The translations under genes were made by a program, and so were the position numbers. From positions 1 through 64,000 of the forward strand of contig NZ_JBIWES010000008.1 in assembly GCF_044762665.1 (NCBI RefSeq): 64,000 nt of DNA, given 5' to 3'. This DNA comes from Peribacillus frigoritolerans_B. Its GTDB lineage: Bacteria > Bacillota > Bacilli > Bacillales > DSM-1321. Every line of letters begins with the position of its first letter. Position 1 is the first letter of the stretch. Below are positions 6,954 through 16,387 of the stretch, one piece after another. Under the pieces are notes generated by a model that was given only the letters and a program-made list of their open reading frames with translations, was not told the origin of the DNA and did not search any database.

Positions 6954-8835
6954 CTTCTTTTTTCCCTTTGCTGGATACGAACCAAAGCAAGCCAGCTAGA
7001 GCAAGGAATAGTAAGAAAGGCAGCAAATTGCTGGCTAATTTAGCCGCAGCCGGAACTTGGACACCTGCTGCGATCAATATCGCAATAAGAACACCAATCA
7101 ATGATTCACCTGCTATTAAACCAGAGGCAAATAATACACCTCTATCAACCCGTGCTTTAAGTGCTTCTTTAGTTTTCGAGAAGAACTCAACGAAGAATCG
7201 GATAAATCCACCGATCATGATTGGGGCACTAGTATGAACAGGCAAGTAAATGCCGACAGCAACAACAAGTGAATTCAGACCGAAAAACTCTAATGTAATG
7301 GAAATAGCCGCACCGATAAAGATTAGAGTCCAAGGTAAATCTCCACCTAGAACACCTTCGGCAAGTATTTTCATAAGCGCCGCTTTAGGTGCAGGCAGTT
7401 CTGCAGAACCCATCGTATATGCGTGATCCATCAGAACCAGGATAAAACCAATGACAGAAGCGGACGCAACAACACCGATCATCATGGCAACTTGTTGTTT
7501 CCATGGTGTTCCGCCAACGATATATCCTGTTTTAAGATCTTGGGAAACATCACCTGAAACCGCAAGTGCTGTACAAATGATCGCAGCGACGGTTAACGCG
7601 GCTACCATTCCAGTCGTACCAGTAAAACCAGTTGCTTTATAGACGATCGCTACAATCAATAGAGTGGCTATCGTCATTCCAGAAACAGGGGAGGAAGAAC
7701 TGCCGACGATTCCAACAACCCTTGAAGCCACTGTCACGAATAAAAATCCAAAAATCGCGATTGCAATCGCACCGATGATTCCTACATCTGTTATAGGTGT
7801 GAAAGCAATGATTAAAATTACGATGATCGTTCCCAACCAAACGTATTTAGCCGGTATGTCTTGTTCTGTACGGATAGAACCCGATTTTAGTTGTCCTTTA
7901 TTTGCTTTTACGCCTTTAAGAGTATCAATAACTGAACTGAAAAGTATTGGTAATGTTTTGATCAAAGTGATCAATCCGCCAGTTGCAACGGCACCAGCAC
8001 CAATATAGCGTATATAATTATCCCAAATTCCCCATGCATCCAATTCACCGATCGGTACATCTGAAGGGAAAATGGCTGTTCCGTTGTTTCCGCCAAAAAA
8101 GCTGATGGCCGGTATTAGAACGACCCAGGCCAATAACCCCCCACCTAGCATTTGTCCTGCAACACGCGGTCCAATAATATAACCTACACCCAAAAGGGAA
8201 GGAAAGGCATCAAGACCAACCACTGCATTTTTAAAATTCGTGATCCCTGTTTCAACCTCTGTCTTGAAAAGCTTAAACCCATCACCAAGCCCTTTAACAA
8301 CCCCGCCGATAACCAAACCGGCTCCGATTAGCTTGGCGCTTGTACCGCCCTTTTCCCCTGACTTCAGGACCTCGGCACATGCCGTGCCTTCTGGATAAGG
8401 TAATGTTTCATGCTCCCTTACAATCAAAAGCTGGCGAAGGGGAACCATCATGAAGACCCCTAAAAACCCCCCAGTTAATACAACGAAAATGATGAATGCT
8501 TGACTCACGTCCATGTCCCACATGAATAATGCCGGAATGGTAAATACAGCACCGGCACCAATAGCCTCACCTGCCGTGGTCATCGTTTGCACAATATTGT
8601 TTTCTAATATTGAATCCCTGCGAAAAACCCCTCTTAATATGGCCATTGAAATTACCGCCGCGGGTATAGAAGCAGAGACAGTTAAACCAATAAGTAGGCC
8701 TAAGTATGCATTTGCCGCCCCGAATACGATTGCAAGAATGATCCCTAGAATGATTGCAGTTGCAGTCAATTCCGGTAGAGATTTAGATGCAGAGACGTAC
8801 GGGACGAATTTACTCTCTTTTGAATTGTTCGACAA
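6943..8835 (-). CDS. OPT-family oligopeptide transporter
   Basis: The protein of about 630 residues is a polytopic membrane protein of the oligopeptide transporter (OPT) superfamily, with about 14-16 hydrophobic segments, an N-terminal ATAIILGIILAIVFGAANAY helix, the ALPYPEGTACAEV-like loop (here TLPYPEGTACAEV) and FGLNSLVVAVGIYLP near the end. OPT members import small peptides or metal chelates. The frame opens with GTG at 8844, but AGGAA sits only one base before it; a TTG at 8835 has AGGAAG eight bases upstream and is preferred. It forms an operon with the PqqD-like gene. Substrate unknown. Confidence 0.85.
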   Translation of the reverse strand: MSNNSKESKFVPYVSASKSLPELTATAIILGIILAIVFGAANAYLGLLIGLTVSASIPAAVISMAILRGVFRRDSILENNIVQTMTTAGEAIGAGAVFTIPALFMWDMDVSQAFIIFVVLTGGFLGVFMMVPLRQLLIVREHETLPYPEGTACAEVLKSGEKGGTSAKLIGAGLVIGGVVKGLGDGFKLFKTEVETGITNFKNAVVGLDAFPSLLGVGYIIGPRVAGQMLGGGLLAWVVLIPAISFFGGNNGTAIFPSDVPIGELDAWGIWDNYIRYIGAGAVATGGLITLIKTLPILFSSVIDTLKGVKANKGQLKSGSIRTEQDIPAKYVWLGTIIVILIIAFTPITDVGIIGAIAIAIFGFLFVTVASRVVGIVGSSSSPVSGMTIATLLIVAIVYKATGFTGTTGMVAALTVAAIICTALAVSGDVSQDLKTGYIVGGTPWKQQVAMMIGVVASASVIGFILVLMDHAYTMGSAELPAPKAALMKILAEGVLGGDLPWTLIFIGAAISITLEFFGLNSLVVAVGIYLPVHTSAPIMIGGFIRFFVEFFSKTKEALKARVDRGVLFASGLIAGESLIGVLIAILIAAGVQVPAAAKLASNLLPFLLFLALAGLLWFVSSKGKKEDAS

Positions 8836-8844
8836 TTTAGCCAC

Positions 8845-9167
8845 TTCCTATGTTAAACTTTAAAATCACAGAGAACATTATATCACTGTAGTTTAAAGTT
8901 ACGCAATGGGGAAATGCTGCTTATTAAAAGATTGATTATATCCAATAATCAGATTAGTAGTTTCGGTTTTAAAACATTTAAAATAATATTGATATAATAA
9001 CAATGACTGATACGTTACACGAAGTCACAGCCTATCATTCATTCAATGACAGTTCATCAGCACCCCTTATCAGCTCCATAGGCAAATAACGCACTGGGTT
9101 ATTGCACATTAGAATGTGATTTAACATATCCTGAAAAATCAAGTCTTAAAAAAGGAATGATAAATTC
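8845..9167. other. Gene-free stretch upstream of the cupin gene
   Basis: No open frame of note. A TATAAT box occurs at 8993-8998 on the plus strand without a convincing -35 box. CATATCCT at about 9126 loosely resembles the -10 element of sporulation sigma factors E/K. Neither can be called a promoter from sequence alone. Confidence 0.3.
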
Positions 9168-9821
9168 ATGGTATCCTATATGGACTATACTTCACCATCC
9201 ACACAATTCTTTTTCGATGTCAATAAAAGCAATTTCATGAAAAAAGACAAGCAAAACTATATTAATGTATTAGGTGTTAAACAATTAAACACCCTCGAAA
9301 ATGTTTCATTATTAGATATTTACCTTAGTACAGACAATGTCGTAGAACCGCATTATCACCAAAATGCAGCAGAGCTAGTGTATTGCATTTCTGGAGCGGC
9401 AACCGTTTCATTACTGAATCCATTTACAAAGCAAATTCAAAATTACCCCATTAAACCCGGTCAAGTAGCCAACGTCCCACAAGGTTGGTGGCATTATGAA
9501 GTGGCTAATGCGGATAATACTCATCTGCTCGCCATTTTTAATGCACCAACACCTGAGGTTATCCTCGGTTCGGATATCTTGAAATTGACGCCTGCAAATA
9601 TAATGGCACATACTTATTGCATGGATGAAAACCAATGGAAAAAAGCAATTGCACCCGTTCAACCCTCAACATTCATCGGCCCGCCAGCCAACTGCCATCG
9701 AGCAGCCGAAGAAGACATGCAGCAATATCCGCAATATAATATTCATTATGAAAACCAAAGGTATACTGTCCCGGCATACAACTATCAAGTCCAGCCCAAT
9801 CCCCCGTATTATTATTATTGA
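9168..9821 (+). CDS. Cupin-domain protein with Tyr-rich C-terminal tail
   Basis: The 217-residue protein has a single cupin barrel: HYHQNAAELVYCISG holds the first metal motif (HxHxxxxE) and PGQVANVPQGWWHYEV the second (with WWH as the His). After the barrel come about 60 residues rich in Pro, Asn, Gln and Tyr, ending in four Tyr. AAGGAATGA precedes the ATG. Oxalate decarboxylase-like cupins and Tyr-rich tails both occur in Bacillus spore coats, where tyrosines can be cross-linked, so a coat-associated role is possible but inferred. Enzymatic activity cannot be told from sequence. Confidence 0.75.
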   Translation: MVSYMDYTSPSTQFFFDVNKSNFMKKDKQNYINVLGVKQLNTLENVSLLDIYLSTDNVVEPHYHQNAAELVYCISGAATVSLLNPFTKQIQNYPIKPGQVANVPQGWWHYEVANADNTHLLAIFNAPTPEVILGSDILKLTPANIMAHTYCMDENQWKKAIAPVQPSTFIGPPANCHRAAEEDMQQYPQYNIHYENQRYTVPAYNYQVQPNPPYYYY

Positions 9822-9901
9822 AGATAAGTAAGGGAACTTGATCAACCCTGTTCAAGGGCCTTTATAACTTCATGGATTGCGGCTAATAAATCGGAATCGA
9901 A

Positions 9902-9946
9902 AAAAGCAATGGATGCCCCCATTACATAGGGATTCCATTGCTTTTT
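9902..9946. terminator. Terminator after the cupin gene, near-copy of the mutL terminator
   Basis: A 13-bp stem, AAAAAGCAATGGA (9902-9914) with TCCATTGCTTTTT (9934-9946), has an inner CCC/GGG pairing and the central CATTACATA. A very similar hairpin occurs at 10794-10839. Confidence 0.8.
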
Positions 9947-10133
9947 ATGACCCGTTTAAAAGTGATACATTTACTTCACCCACACCTTACATTATGGTGG
10001 TCATCCAATATAATTATCCATATTCAATCTAAATATTCTACCGAGTTTCTTCTTATAATATAAGAGTTTCTCAAATTGCCCCTATAGCAACAGTTTATTC
10101 ACTCTATTTCCGGTTGGCTCAGAACTTCTCTTA

Positions 10134-10292
10134 TCAATAAAGGAACGTGCTAAATCCAGTTCTATAAAATTCAATTGTCCGCTTCTTTGCATCTTTCTGG
10201 AATTTGTTTTTCCATTTTAACATGAGTTCTCTAAGTTGCTCAGTTTCCATTTCGTTTTCATTTTGATTATCGAAGAAGAAAAATACCAACAC
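10134..10292 (-). CDS. Candidate 52-residue charged small protein
   Basis: A minus-strand frame starts at a GTG (10292) or TTG (10289) with the perfect Shine-Dalgarno GGGAGG at 10304-10299, six or nine bases upstream, and stops at 10134. The peptide begins MLVFFFFDNQNENEMETEQL, then has a basic amphipathic segment LRELMLKWKNKFQKDAKKR and ends GFSTFLY. I do not recognise it. The ribosome site and plausible composition favour a real gene, but without homologues it could be chance. Confidence 0.4.
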   Translation of the reverse strand: MLVFFFFDNQNENEMETEQLRELMLKWKNKFQKDAKKRTIEFYRTGFSTFLY

Positions 10293-10304
10293 TATATACC
10301 TCCC

Positions 10305-10791
10305 GACTCATCTCACCCTGAAAAAATCACCTACTTATAAAGCAAAATAGTTAAAACCAAGTTTTCTCATCCTTTTTTATGTAAACAATATCATTCTATA
10401 TACCTACTCGCCAACTAGTGATATACATTTAACACTATATTTATTATCGATAGGTTAACCAAATATGATACCCAATTATATTTACTTATTTGACTCGCAT
10501 ATTGCAAAGATACAATAAAAATGAGTATTGATAATATCAAGTAATAATCCTGGGAGGTAAAATTATATACATTCTAAATATGCATGATGAAATGAAGAGG
10601 ATTCAATTATTTACGACATACACATGCAACTATAATGTTGGAGATTGGAGAAGTTCTAAAGTGGTATCAGAAAGATTAGGACGTTCAAAAAGCTCGGAAT
10701 ATACAGGACTCCTCGGCAGAAAACTTTTCAAAAGCTATTATAAAAAAGAGCATGGAACAATAAAAGTGGTCATTTTTTTGGTCATTGAACT
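10305..10791. other. AT-rich stretch without a confident gene
   Basis: A plus-strand GGGAGG at 10552-10557 is followed 22 bases later by an ATG (10580) whose frame runs 89 codons through the mutL terminator; spacing and composition do not support it. Nothing else is recognisable. The region may hold degraded coding sequence. Confidence 0.3.
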
Positions 10792-10793
10792 AA

Positions 10794-10839
10794 AAAAGCA
10801 ATGGAGAATCCCATTACATAAGGGTTCTCCATTGCTTTT
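10794..10839 (-). terminator. Terminator of the mutSL operon
   Basis: A 15-bp stem, AAAAGCAATGGAGAA (10794-10808) with TTCTCCATTGCTTTT (10825-10839), begins 2 bp past the mutL stop and gives a T-run on the minus strand. Central CCATTACATA is shared with the hairpin at 9902-9946. Confidence 0.85.
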
Positions 10840-10841
10840 AA

Positions 10842-12770
10842 TTACATGATCCGTTTGAACATTTTCTCCATTTCATAAATGGAATACGAGATGATGATAG
10901 GTCTTCCATGAGGGCATGTGAAGGGATCTGTTGTCCGCCTCAGTTCATCCAATAGTGCTTGGATTTCATCATTGCGCAGATGACGGTTAGCCTTTATGGA
11001 GGCTTTACAGCTCATCATGATGGCTGCTTCTTCGCGCAATTTTTTGATGTCGACCTTTTTCATCGATAGCAATTGTTCTATCATTTCTTCAAGGATTTCC
11101 TGTTCAATTCCTTTAGGGAACCATTGTGGATGCGATCGGACAATATAGGCGTTATAGCCAAACTCTTCTAAATAGACGCCGACTTTTTCCAACTCATGAC
11201 GATATTCATCTATCCGGATACACTGGTCCGTTGAAAATTCAAGGGTGATGGGAACAAGCATATCCTGTAGCTCGTTTTCAACACGTCCGACCTTTTCTTT
11301 AAAATATTCATATTTGATCCGTTCCTGGGCAGCATGCTGGTCTATGATATACAAACCCTTTTCGTTTTGGGCGAAAATATATGTTCCATGCATTTGCCCA
11401 ATCGGGTACATCGGAGGGATTCGGCTGTCCGGTTCTTTCGCCTCGATTTCTTCCTCTTGTTCGACAGTGTAGGTTGTATACTTTTCGGCCGACTCGAAAT
11501 TTTTGCTTTCATCATCTTGTAAGACCGGTACATAGACATCTTCCATTTGCTGCTGTTCATTGCTATAGATTATTTCCTTTATTGGGTCAAGATTGAAATG
11601 ATCCACATTACTCTTTTGTTCCTGCTTTTCCCGAATCAGGGTATCCTTCAAGAGTGAAGCTTCTTTCTTGGCTTCTTCAAGAACACGCTTGCCGTTTTCC
11701 ACAACATGATCCAATTCCAGAGTGGTTTGCTCACTTTTCACCTGTTCCGACTTTGCTGTTTGTGTATATCCGCTTGGTATTAGAGACATCCTTTTAAACG
11801 AAGATTTGATCGTTTCCGATACAAAACTGTACAATTCCTGTTCCTTGCTGAGCCTTACCTCCATTTTGGATGGATGTACATTGACATCGACAAGAATCGG
11901 ATCCATTTCAATATTTAACAAAGCAATTGGAAAACGCCCAATCGGCAGAAGTGTATGGTAGCCATCCAGGATTGCTTTCACGAGCGCATAGTTTTTGATG
12001 AAGCGGCCGTTTATCATGGTTGAAATGTAATTCCTCGAAGCCCGGGTGATCTCGGGCATGACGATATATCCTGTTAATTTGAAGTCCAAGGAACTTGCCT
12101 GAACCGGAATCATCTTTTTGGCAATATTCGCACCATAGATTGCGGCTAGCACCTGCCTGACATCACCGTTACCATTCGTATGCAGGATACGCTTCTCATT
12201 GTGCGTTAACCGTATAGAAACATCCGGATGTGAAAGTGCGAGCCTGTTAGCGACATCCGTAATGTTTCCTAGCTCGGTATGAATGGTTTTCATATATTTC
12301 AACCTTGCAGGAGTATTATAAAACAAGTCGGAAACCAGGATATCCGTTCCTTTACGGCTGGATGAAGCCTCAAGTTCCTTAACCATTCCTCCTTCAAGAA
12401 GTATGCGCGTTCCTACACCTTCACCAGTGCTGCTTTTCATTTCAAAACGGGAAACTGAAGCAATACTGGGCATCGCTTCACCGCGGAAGCCAAGTGTTCG
12501 GATTCGGAAGAGATCATTTTCATCTTTTATTTTACTAGTGGCGTGACGTTTAAATGCCGCTTCTATGTCATCAGCCAAAATCCCATCGCCATTATCCACG
12601 ATCCTAATGGAACCAAGTCCAGCCTCCACCAATTCAATCTCTATAATGGTACTGTTTGCATCTATTGCGTTTTCCACTAGTTCCTTAACGACTGAGGCTG
12701 GGCGTTCAACAACTTCTCCAGCTGCGATTTTATTAGATAAAGCCTCATCAAGCTGTATGATTTTCCCCAT
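10842..12770 (-). CDS. mutL: DNA mismatch repair protein MutL
   Basis: The 642-residue protein is MutL, the matchmaker/endonuclease of mismatch repair. The N-terminal GHKL ATPase is intact: KELVENAIDA (29-38) with the catalytic Glu/Asn, DNGDGI (59-64) and GFRGEA near residue 95. The C-terminal half contains DQHAAQERIKYE, the metal-binding endonuclease motif found in organisms lacking MutH. A variable linker of about 120 residues separates the domains. It starts 22 bp after mutS and shares its operon. Confidence 0.97.
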   Translation of the reverse strand: MGKIIQLDEALSNKIAAGEVVERPASVVKELVENAIDANSTIIEIELVEAGLGSIRIVDNGDGILADDIEAAFKRHATSKIKDENDLFRIRTLGFRGEAMPSIASVSRFEMKSSTGEGVGTRILLEGGMVKELEASSSRKGTDILVSDLFYNTPARLKYMKTIHTELGNITDVANRLALSHPDVSIRLTHNEKRILHTNGNGDVRQVLAAIYGANIAKKMIPVQASSLDFKLTGYIVMPEITRASRNYISTMINGRFIKNYALVKAILDGYHTLLPIGRFPIALLNIEMDPILVDVNVHPSKMEVRLSKEQELYSFVSETIKSSFKRMSLIPSGYTQTAKSEQVKSEQTTLELDHVVENGKRVLEEAKKEASLLKDTLIREKQEQKSNVDHFNLDPIKEIIYSNEQQQMEDVYVPVLQDDESKNFESAEKYTTYTVEQEEEIEAKEPDSRIPPMYPIGQMHGTYIFAQNEKGLYIIDQHAAQERIKYEYFKEKVGRVENELQDMLVPITLEFSTDQCIRIDEYRHELEKVGVYLEEFGYNAYIVRSHPQWFPKGIEQEILEEMIEQLLSMKKVDIKKLREEAAIMMSCKASIKANRHLRNDEIQALLDELRRTTDPFTCPHGRPIIISYSIYEMEKMFKRIM

Positions 12771-12792
12771 TTTTATCGCCTCACTTTAATTC

Positions 12793-15417
12793 TCATTTAA
12801 GTTTCTTTTGTAATTTATAAAGGGTATTCATTGCCTCAAGCGGCGTCATTTCAAGGATATCCAGGGATTTTATGTCATCCAGCACCTTTTTTTCCTTTGG
12901 TGAAGAATTCACTCTTCCTTTAGGAGCTTCTTCCCCAAAGAAGGAAAGCTGTGCCTCATTGACGGGTGTTACCGGGTCAGCTTCGGCAATAGGTGCTTTT
13001 TCAGCAGCAGGCTGTTCAGGAATCGCCTTTGCCTGTCCATTTTCATTCTCTAGCTGCGCTAAAATAGCGGCCGCCCGCTCAATTAACTGCTCCGGTAAAT
13101 CAGCTAGCTTAGCCACATGAATTCCATAGCTTTTATCTGCTGGCCCTTCTTTAATTTTATGAAGGAAAACGACATTTCCATTTTGCTCAATGGCACTTAC
13201 ATGGATATTTTTCAATTTTGGCAGTTCCGTTGCCAATACAGTCAATTCGTGATAATGGGTCGAAAAGAGTGTCTTTGCCCCAATTTCCTCATGAATATAT
13301 TCAATGATGGCCTGAGCAAGCGCCATCCCATCATAAGTTGAAGTTCCCCGCCCTATTTCATCAAATAATATCAAACTGTTTTCTGTCGCATTCATGATGG
13401 CATTTCTCGCTTCAAGCATCTCGACCATGAATGTACTTTGCCCGGAAATCAAATCATCTGCAGCGCCAATCCTGGTAAATACCTTATCAAAAATAGGTAA
13501 TTCAGCTATACTTGCGGATACGAAGCATCCAATTTGCGCCAGAATCGATGTTAGCGCAATTTGACGCATATACGTACTTTTACCCGACATATTGGGCCCT
13601 GTGATCAAGAGTAACTCCCGGTCTCCATCCATAAAGCAGTCATTTGGGACATACTCCTGTGATTGAAGAACTTTCTCGACCACTGGATGCCTGCCTTCCT
13701 TCAGTACGATTCTTCGATCACCGGAAAAGACAGGCTTCACATAATGGCGTTCTTCACTAATCGTCGCAAAGCACTGCAGGACATCCAGTTCACTGACGCC
13801 TTTGGCCAAATCCTGTAGGCGAGGGATATAGCTTTTGACCTCTTCACGAAGATTGAGGAATAGGTCATACTCCAAACTGATGCTTTTTTCTTCTGCTTGT
13901 AAAATCAAAGCTTCCTTTTCTTTCAATTCAGGAGTGATATAACGTTCGGCATTCGTTAAAGTTTGCTTCCGTTCATAACGGCCTTCTTCAAGCAGATGCA
14001 AATTTGCTCGTGTGACTTCAATGTAATAGCCAAATACACGATTATATCCGATTTTCAAGGATTTGATCCCGGTGCGTTCCCGCTCTTCGCGTTCAAGCTG
14101 TGCAATCCAAGTTTTCCCGTTTCTGCTGGCATCCCTGTATGTATCCAGCTCCTTATGGAAACCGTCCTGAATGATATTCCCTTCCTTCACGGACAATGGC
14201 GGGTTTTCTACTAGCGCCGTTTCAAGCAGATCCGTCACTTCTTCGCAAGGATCCAATTTATCGGCCAGGATTGAAATATCCTGATTGGAAGCCATTGACT
14301 TCACGATTTCACGAATGATCGGCACCTGTTGCAATGAACGTTTCAGTTGAATCAGGTCCCGGGCGTTTACATTCCCGAAGGCCACCCTTCCGGCAAGCCG
14401 CTCCAAGTCGTACACTTCTTTCAGCCGTTCACGTAAGTCCTGCCGTTCGAAGTATTGATTTTTCAGGGTTTCAACAAGGCTTTGTCTCCGCTCGATCTGT
14501 TTTTTATTAATGAGCGGTCTATCAATCCATTGTTTCAACATCCTTCCGCCCATGGCTGTTTTTGTTTCATCAAGCAGCCATAATAATGAGCCTTTTTTAC
14601 CTTTGGAACGAATGGTTTCAGTTAATTCCAAATTGCGTTTGCTATAATAATCAATTTTCATATATTGTGATGTTTCATATGCGAGCACTGGCTGTAAATG
14701 ATCCAGGCTGCGTTTTTGGGTACGGTATAGATAATTCAATAAACGTGAGATTGTTGTCGCCAGTTTCTGGTCTTTTAGCAAATGAAGCAATGCAACGAAT
14801 GACTCGCTTTGAACCAAATTACTCTCTAGGGATAGAGCGGCAGCGCCCCGTTCTTGCAACTTTTTTTTCCATTCTTCATTGAAATCCTCGGCAATGACCA
14901 CTTCACTCGCACCAAGGATGGCAAATTCATTAAGAACTTCCTCGAAACTCTCAATCAATGTAACCTTATTTTCCCCTGTCGATAAATCATTGTATCCAAA
15001 GCCAAACTGACCATCCGTAAAATAAGTGATGGTGGCAATATAATTATTTTCCTTTTCACGAAGACCCTTACTATCCATTTTCGTTCCCGGAGTAATCAGC
15101 TGGACAACTTCCCTGCGAACCACACCTTTGGCTTGCTTCGGATCTTCGGTTTGTTCACAAATAGCTACTTTAAATCCTTTTTCTATCAATATATCAATAT
15201 AATTAGCTGCCGAGTGATACGGAATGCCGCACATCGGAATTCGCTCTTCACTACCGCCTTCTCGGCTCGTTAATGTGATCTCGAGCTCTTGTGATGCATT
15301 CAGTGCATCGTCAAAAAACATTTCATAAAAATCGCCTAAACGAAAAAATAAAAAGGCATCCTGATACTCTGCCTTAATTTTTAAATATTGCTGTATCATC
15401 GGAGTATATCCAGCCAT
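12793..15417 (-). CDS. mutS: DNA mismatch recognition ATPase MutS
   Basis: The 874-residue protein is MutS, which recognises mispaired bases and recruits MutL. Residues 24-35 include FRLGDFYEMF, with the Phe and Glu that contact the mismatch. The ATPase domain has the Walker A GPNMSGKST at about residue 607, Walker B region DEIGRGTSTYDG and the signature STHYHEL. Following the ATPase core is an Ala/Pro/Glu-rich linker leading to the C-terminal tail, where a beta-clamp-binding segment usually lies. It opens the mutSL operon; cotE upstream has its own terminator. Confidence 0.97.
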   Translation of the reverse strand: MAGYTPMIQQYLKIKAEYQDAFLFFRLGDFYEMFFDDALNASQELEITLTSREGGSEERIPMCGIPYHSAANYIDILIEKGFKVAICEQTEDPKQAKGVVRREVVQLITPGTKMDSKGLREKENNYIATITYFTDGQFGFGYNDLSTGENKVTLIESFEEVLNEFAILGASEVVIAEDFNEEWKKKLQERGAAALSLESNLVQSESFVALLHLLKDQKLATTISRLLNYLYRTQKRSLDHLQPVLAYETSQYMKIDYYSKRNLELTETIRSKGKKGSLLWLLDETKTAMGGRMLKQWIDRPLINKKQIERRQSLVETLKNQYFERQDLRERLKEVYDLERLAGRVAFGNVNARDLIQLKRSLQQVPIIREIVKSMASNQDISILADKLDPCEEVTDLLETALVENPPLSVKEGNIIQDGFHKELDTYRDASRNGKTWIAQLEREERERTGIKSLKIGYNRVFGYYIEVTRANLHLLEEGRYERKQTLTNAERYITPELKEKEALILQAEEKSISLEYDLFLNLREEVKSYIPRLQDLAKGVSELDVLQCFATISEERHYVKPVFSGDRRIVLKEGRHPVVEKVLQSQEYVPNDCFMDGDRELLLITGPNMSGKSTYMRQIALTSILAQIGCFVSASIAELPIFDKVFTRIGAADDLISGQSTFMVEMLEARNAIMNATENSLILFDEIGRGTSTYDGMALAQAIIEYIHEEIGAKTLFSTHYHELTVLATELPKLKNIHVSAIEQNGNVVFLHKIKEGPADKSYGIHVAKLADLPEQLIERAAAILAQLENENGQAKAIPEQPAAEKAPIAEADPVTPVNEAQLSFFGEEAPKGRVNSSPKEKKVLDDIKSLDILEMTPLEAMNTLYKLQKKLK

Positions 15418-15593
15418 TCCTTCAAAACCTTTCCAAACTAAAATCTATTACACTTTTATGTCCTTCATTATAACATACGGGAAAGCAACATTGCCTGTAT
15501 TCGAAATTGCATGGTAAATCAATTATCCTTTATATTGTGAGCTAGCTGTATTTGTAAAGCCATAGGTACTTGTCCCGCTTCAAATTAAATAAA

Positions 15594-15619
15594 ACCGGAT
15601 GAAGGGAATGTCATCCGGT
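15594..15619 (-). terminator. Terminator of cotE
   Basis: ACCGGATGA (15594-15602) pairs perfectly with TCATCCGGT (15611-15619) and is followed on the minus strand by TTTATTT. It separates cotE from mutS. Confidence 0.8.
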
Positions 15620-15634
15620 ATTAATTTCTATATT

Positions 15635-16174
15635 CTATTCGTCTTCGAATTCGTCAAGGAAATCCGGATCTAAATCTTCGAAATCCTCATCATCGAAATC
15701 AGAGCCCCAGTCATCCTCACAGCGGCCATCTGGACTTACAGCGACACAAATTTTCGTTTCGCCGACGACTTCCACAAAGAATTCCCTTTCCACATGAACA
15801 ATGATTTTTTGTCCACATGGGGAGATGCAAGCTTCTAAACAATTCGGCTGTTGGACAGCTTTTGCAACGATTTCATGGTCATCAAGACAATCGGGATCAC
15901 GGTATTTCAGCGAAATAACGTCGGTATATTGCACTTTTTCAGTTACAACTTCCGTCTTCGAATTTTGGTTATAAGAATACCAGACGTTGATTTCGTAGCT
16001 GCCGTGAATTTCTACCTTTTTGCCGACTTTCTTTGCATCGTATTTATGGTTGATGATCCAACAACCTAGAATGCTAGAAGGATGATGAGCCGGGCAAATG
16101 GTGTGAGAGGACTTTGTGAATTTACGTCCTTTTGCCACCACCGCTTTAGTAATTATCTCTCTATATTGTGACAT
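15635..16174 (-). CDS. cotE: Outer spore coat morphogenetic protein CotE
   Basis: This 179-residue protein matches CotE in length, in the start MSQYREIITKAVVAKGRKF and in its strongly acidic tail (Asp/Glu-rich after residue 150). CotE surrounds the forespore and is needed to assemble the outer coat. GGAGGG precedes the ATG. It lies between ricA and mutS as in B. subtilis. In B. subtilis it is read from sporulation sigma E/K promoters; I did not identify those boxes here. Confidence 0.95.
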   Translation of the reverse strand: MSQYREIITKAVVAKGRKFTKSSHTICPAHHPSSILGCWIINHKYDAKKVGKKVEIHGSYEINVWYSYNQNSKTEVVTEKVQYTDVISLKYRDPDCLDDHEIVAKAVQQPNCLEACISPCGQKIIVHVEREFFVEVVGETKICVAVSPDGRCEDDWGSDFDDEDFEDLDPDFLDEFEDE

Positions 16175-16348
16175 GCTAGCGAACCCTCCTCATACAGTTT
16201 CCATTCATCCTATGCGTGGTAAAAGTCTAGTGTGCGTAGAATTTTAATTGTTTGAAAACTGCTGTAATGTTTTAAACCTAGGTTATTTTATGCTCATGTT
16301 TTGGGATATGTGTCACGAATGGGCACTGTATAAGGATTTCCGCATATT

Positions 16349-16382
16349 AAAAAAGCCCTTCTGAAATCAGAAGGGCTTTTTT
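16349..16382 (-). terminator. Terminator of the miaB-ricA operon
   Basis: A perfect 16-bp stem (16349-16364 with 16367-16382), core GCCCTTCTGA/TCAGAAGGGC with six A's and six T's, lies 5 bp past the ricA stop. Confidence 0.92.
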
Positions 16383-16387
16383 AATAT

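Noticed and set aside
10580..10849. 89-codon plus-strand frame upstream of mutL
   Set aside because: The only ribosome site (10552-10557) is 22 bases from the ATG, and the frame runs through the mutL terminator and into the 3' end of mutL.
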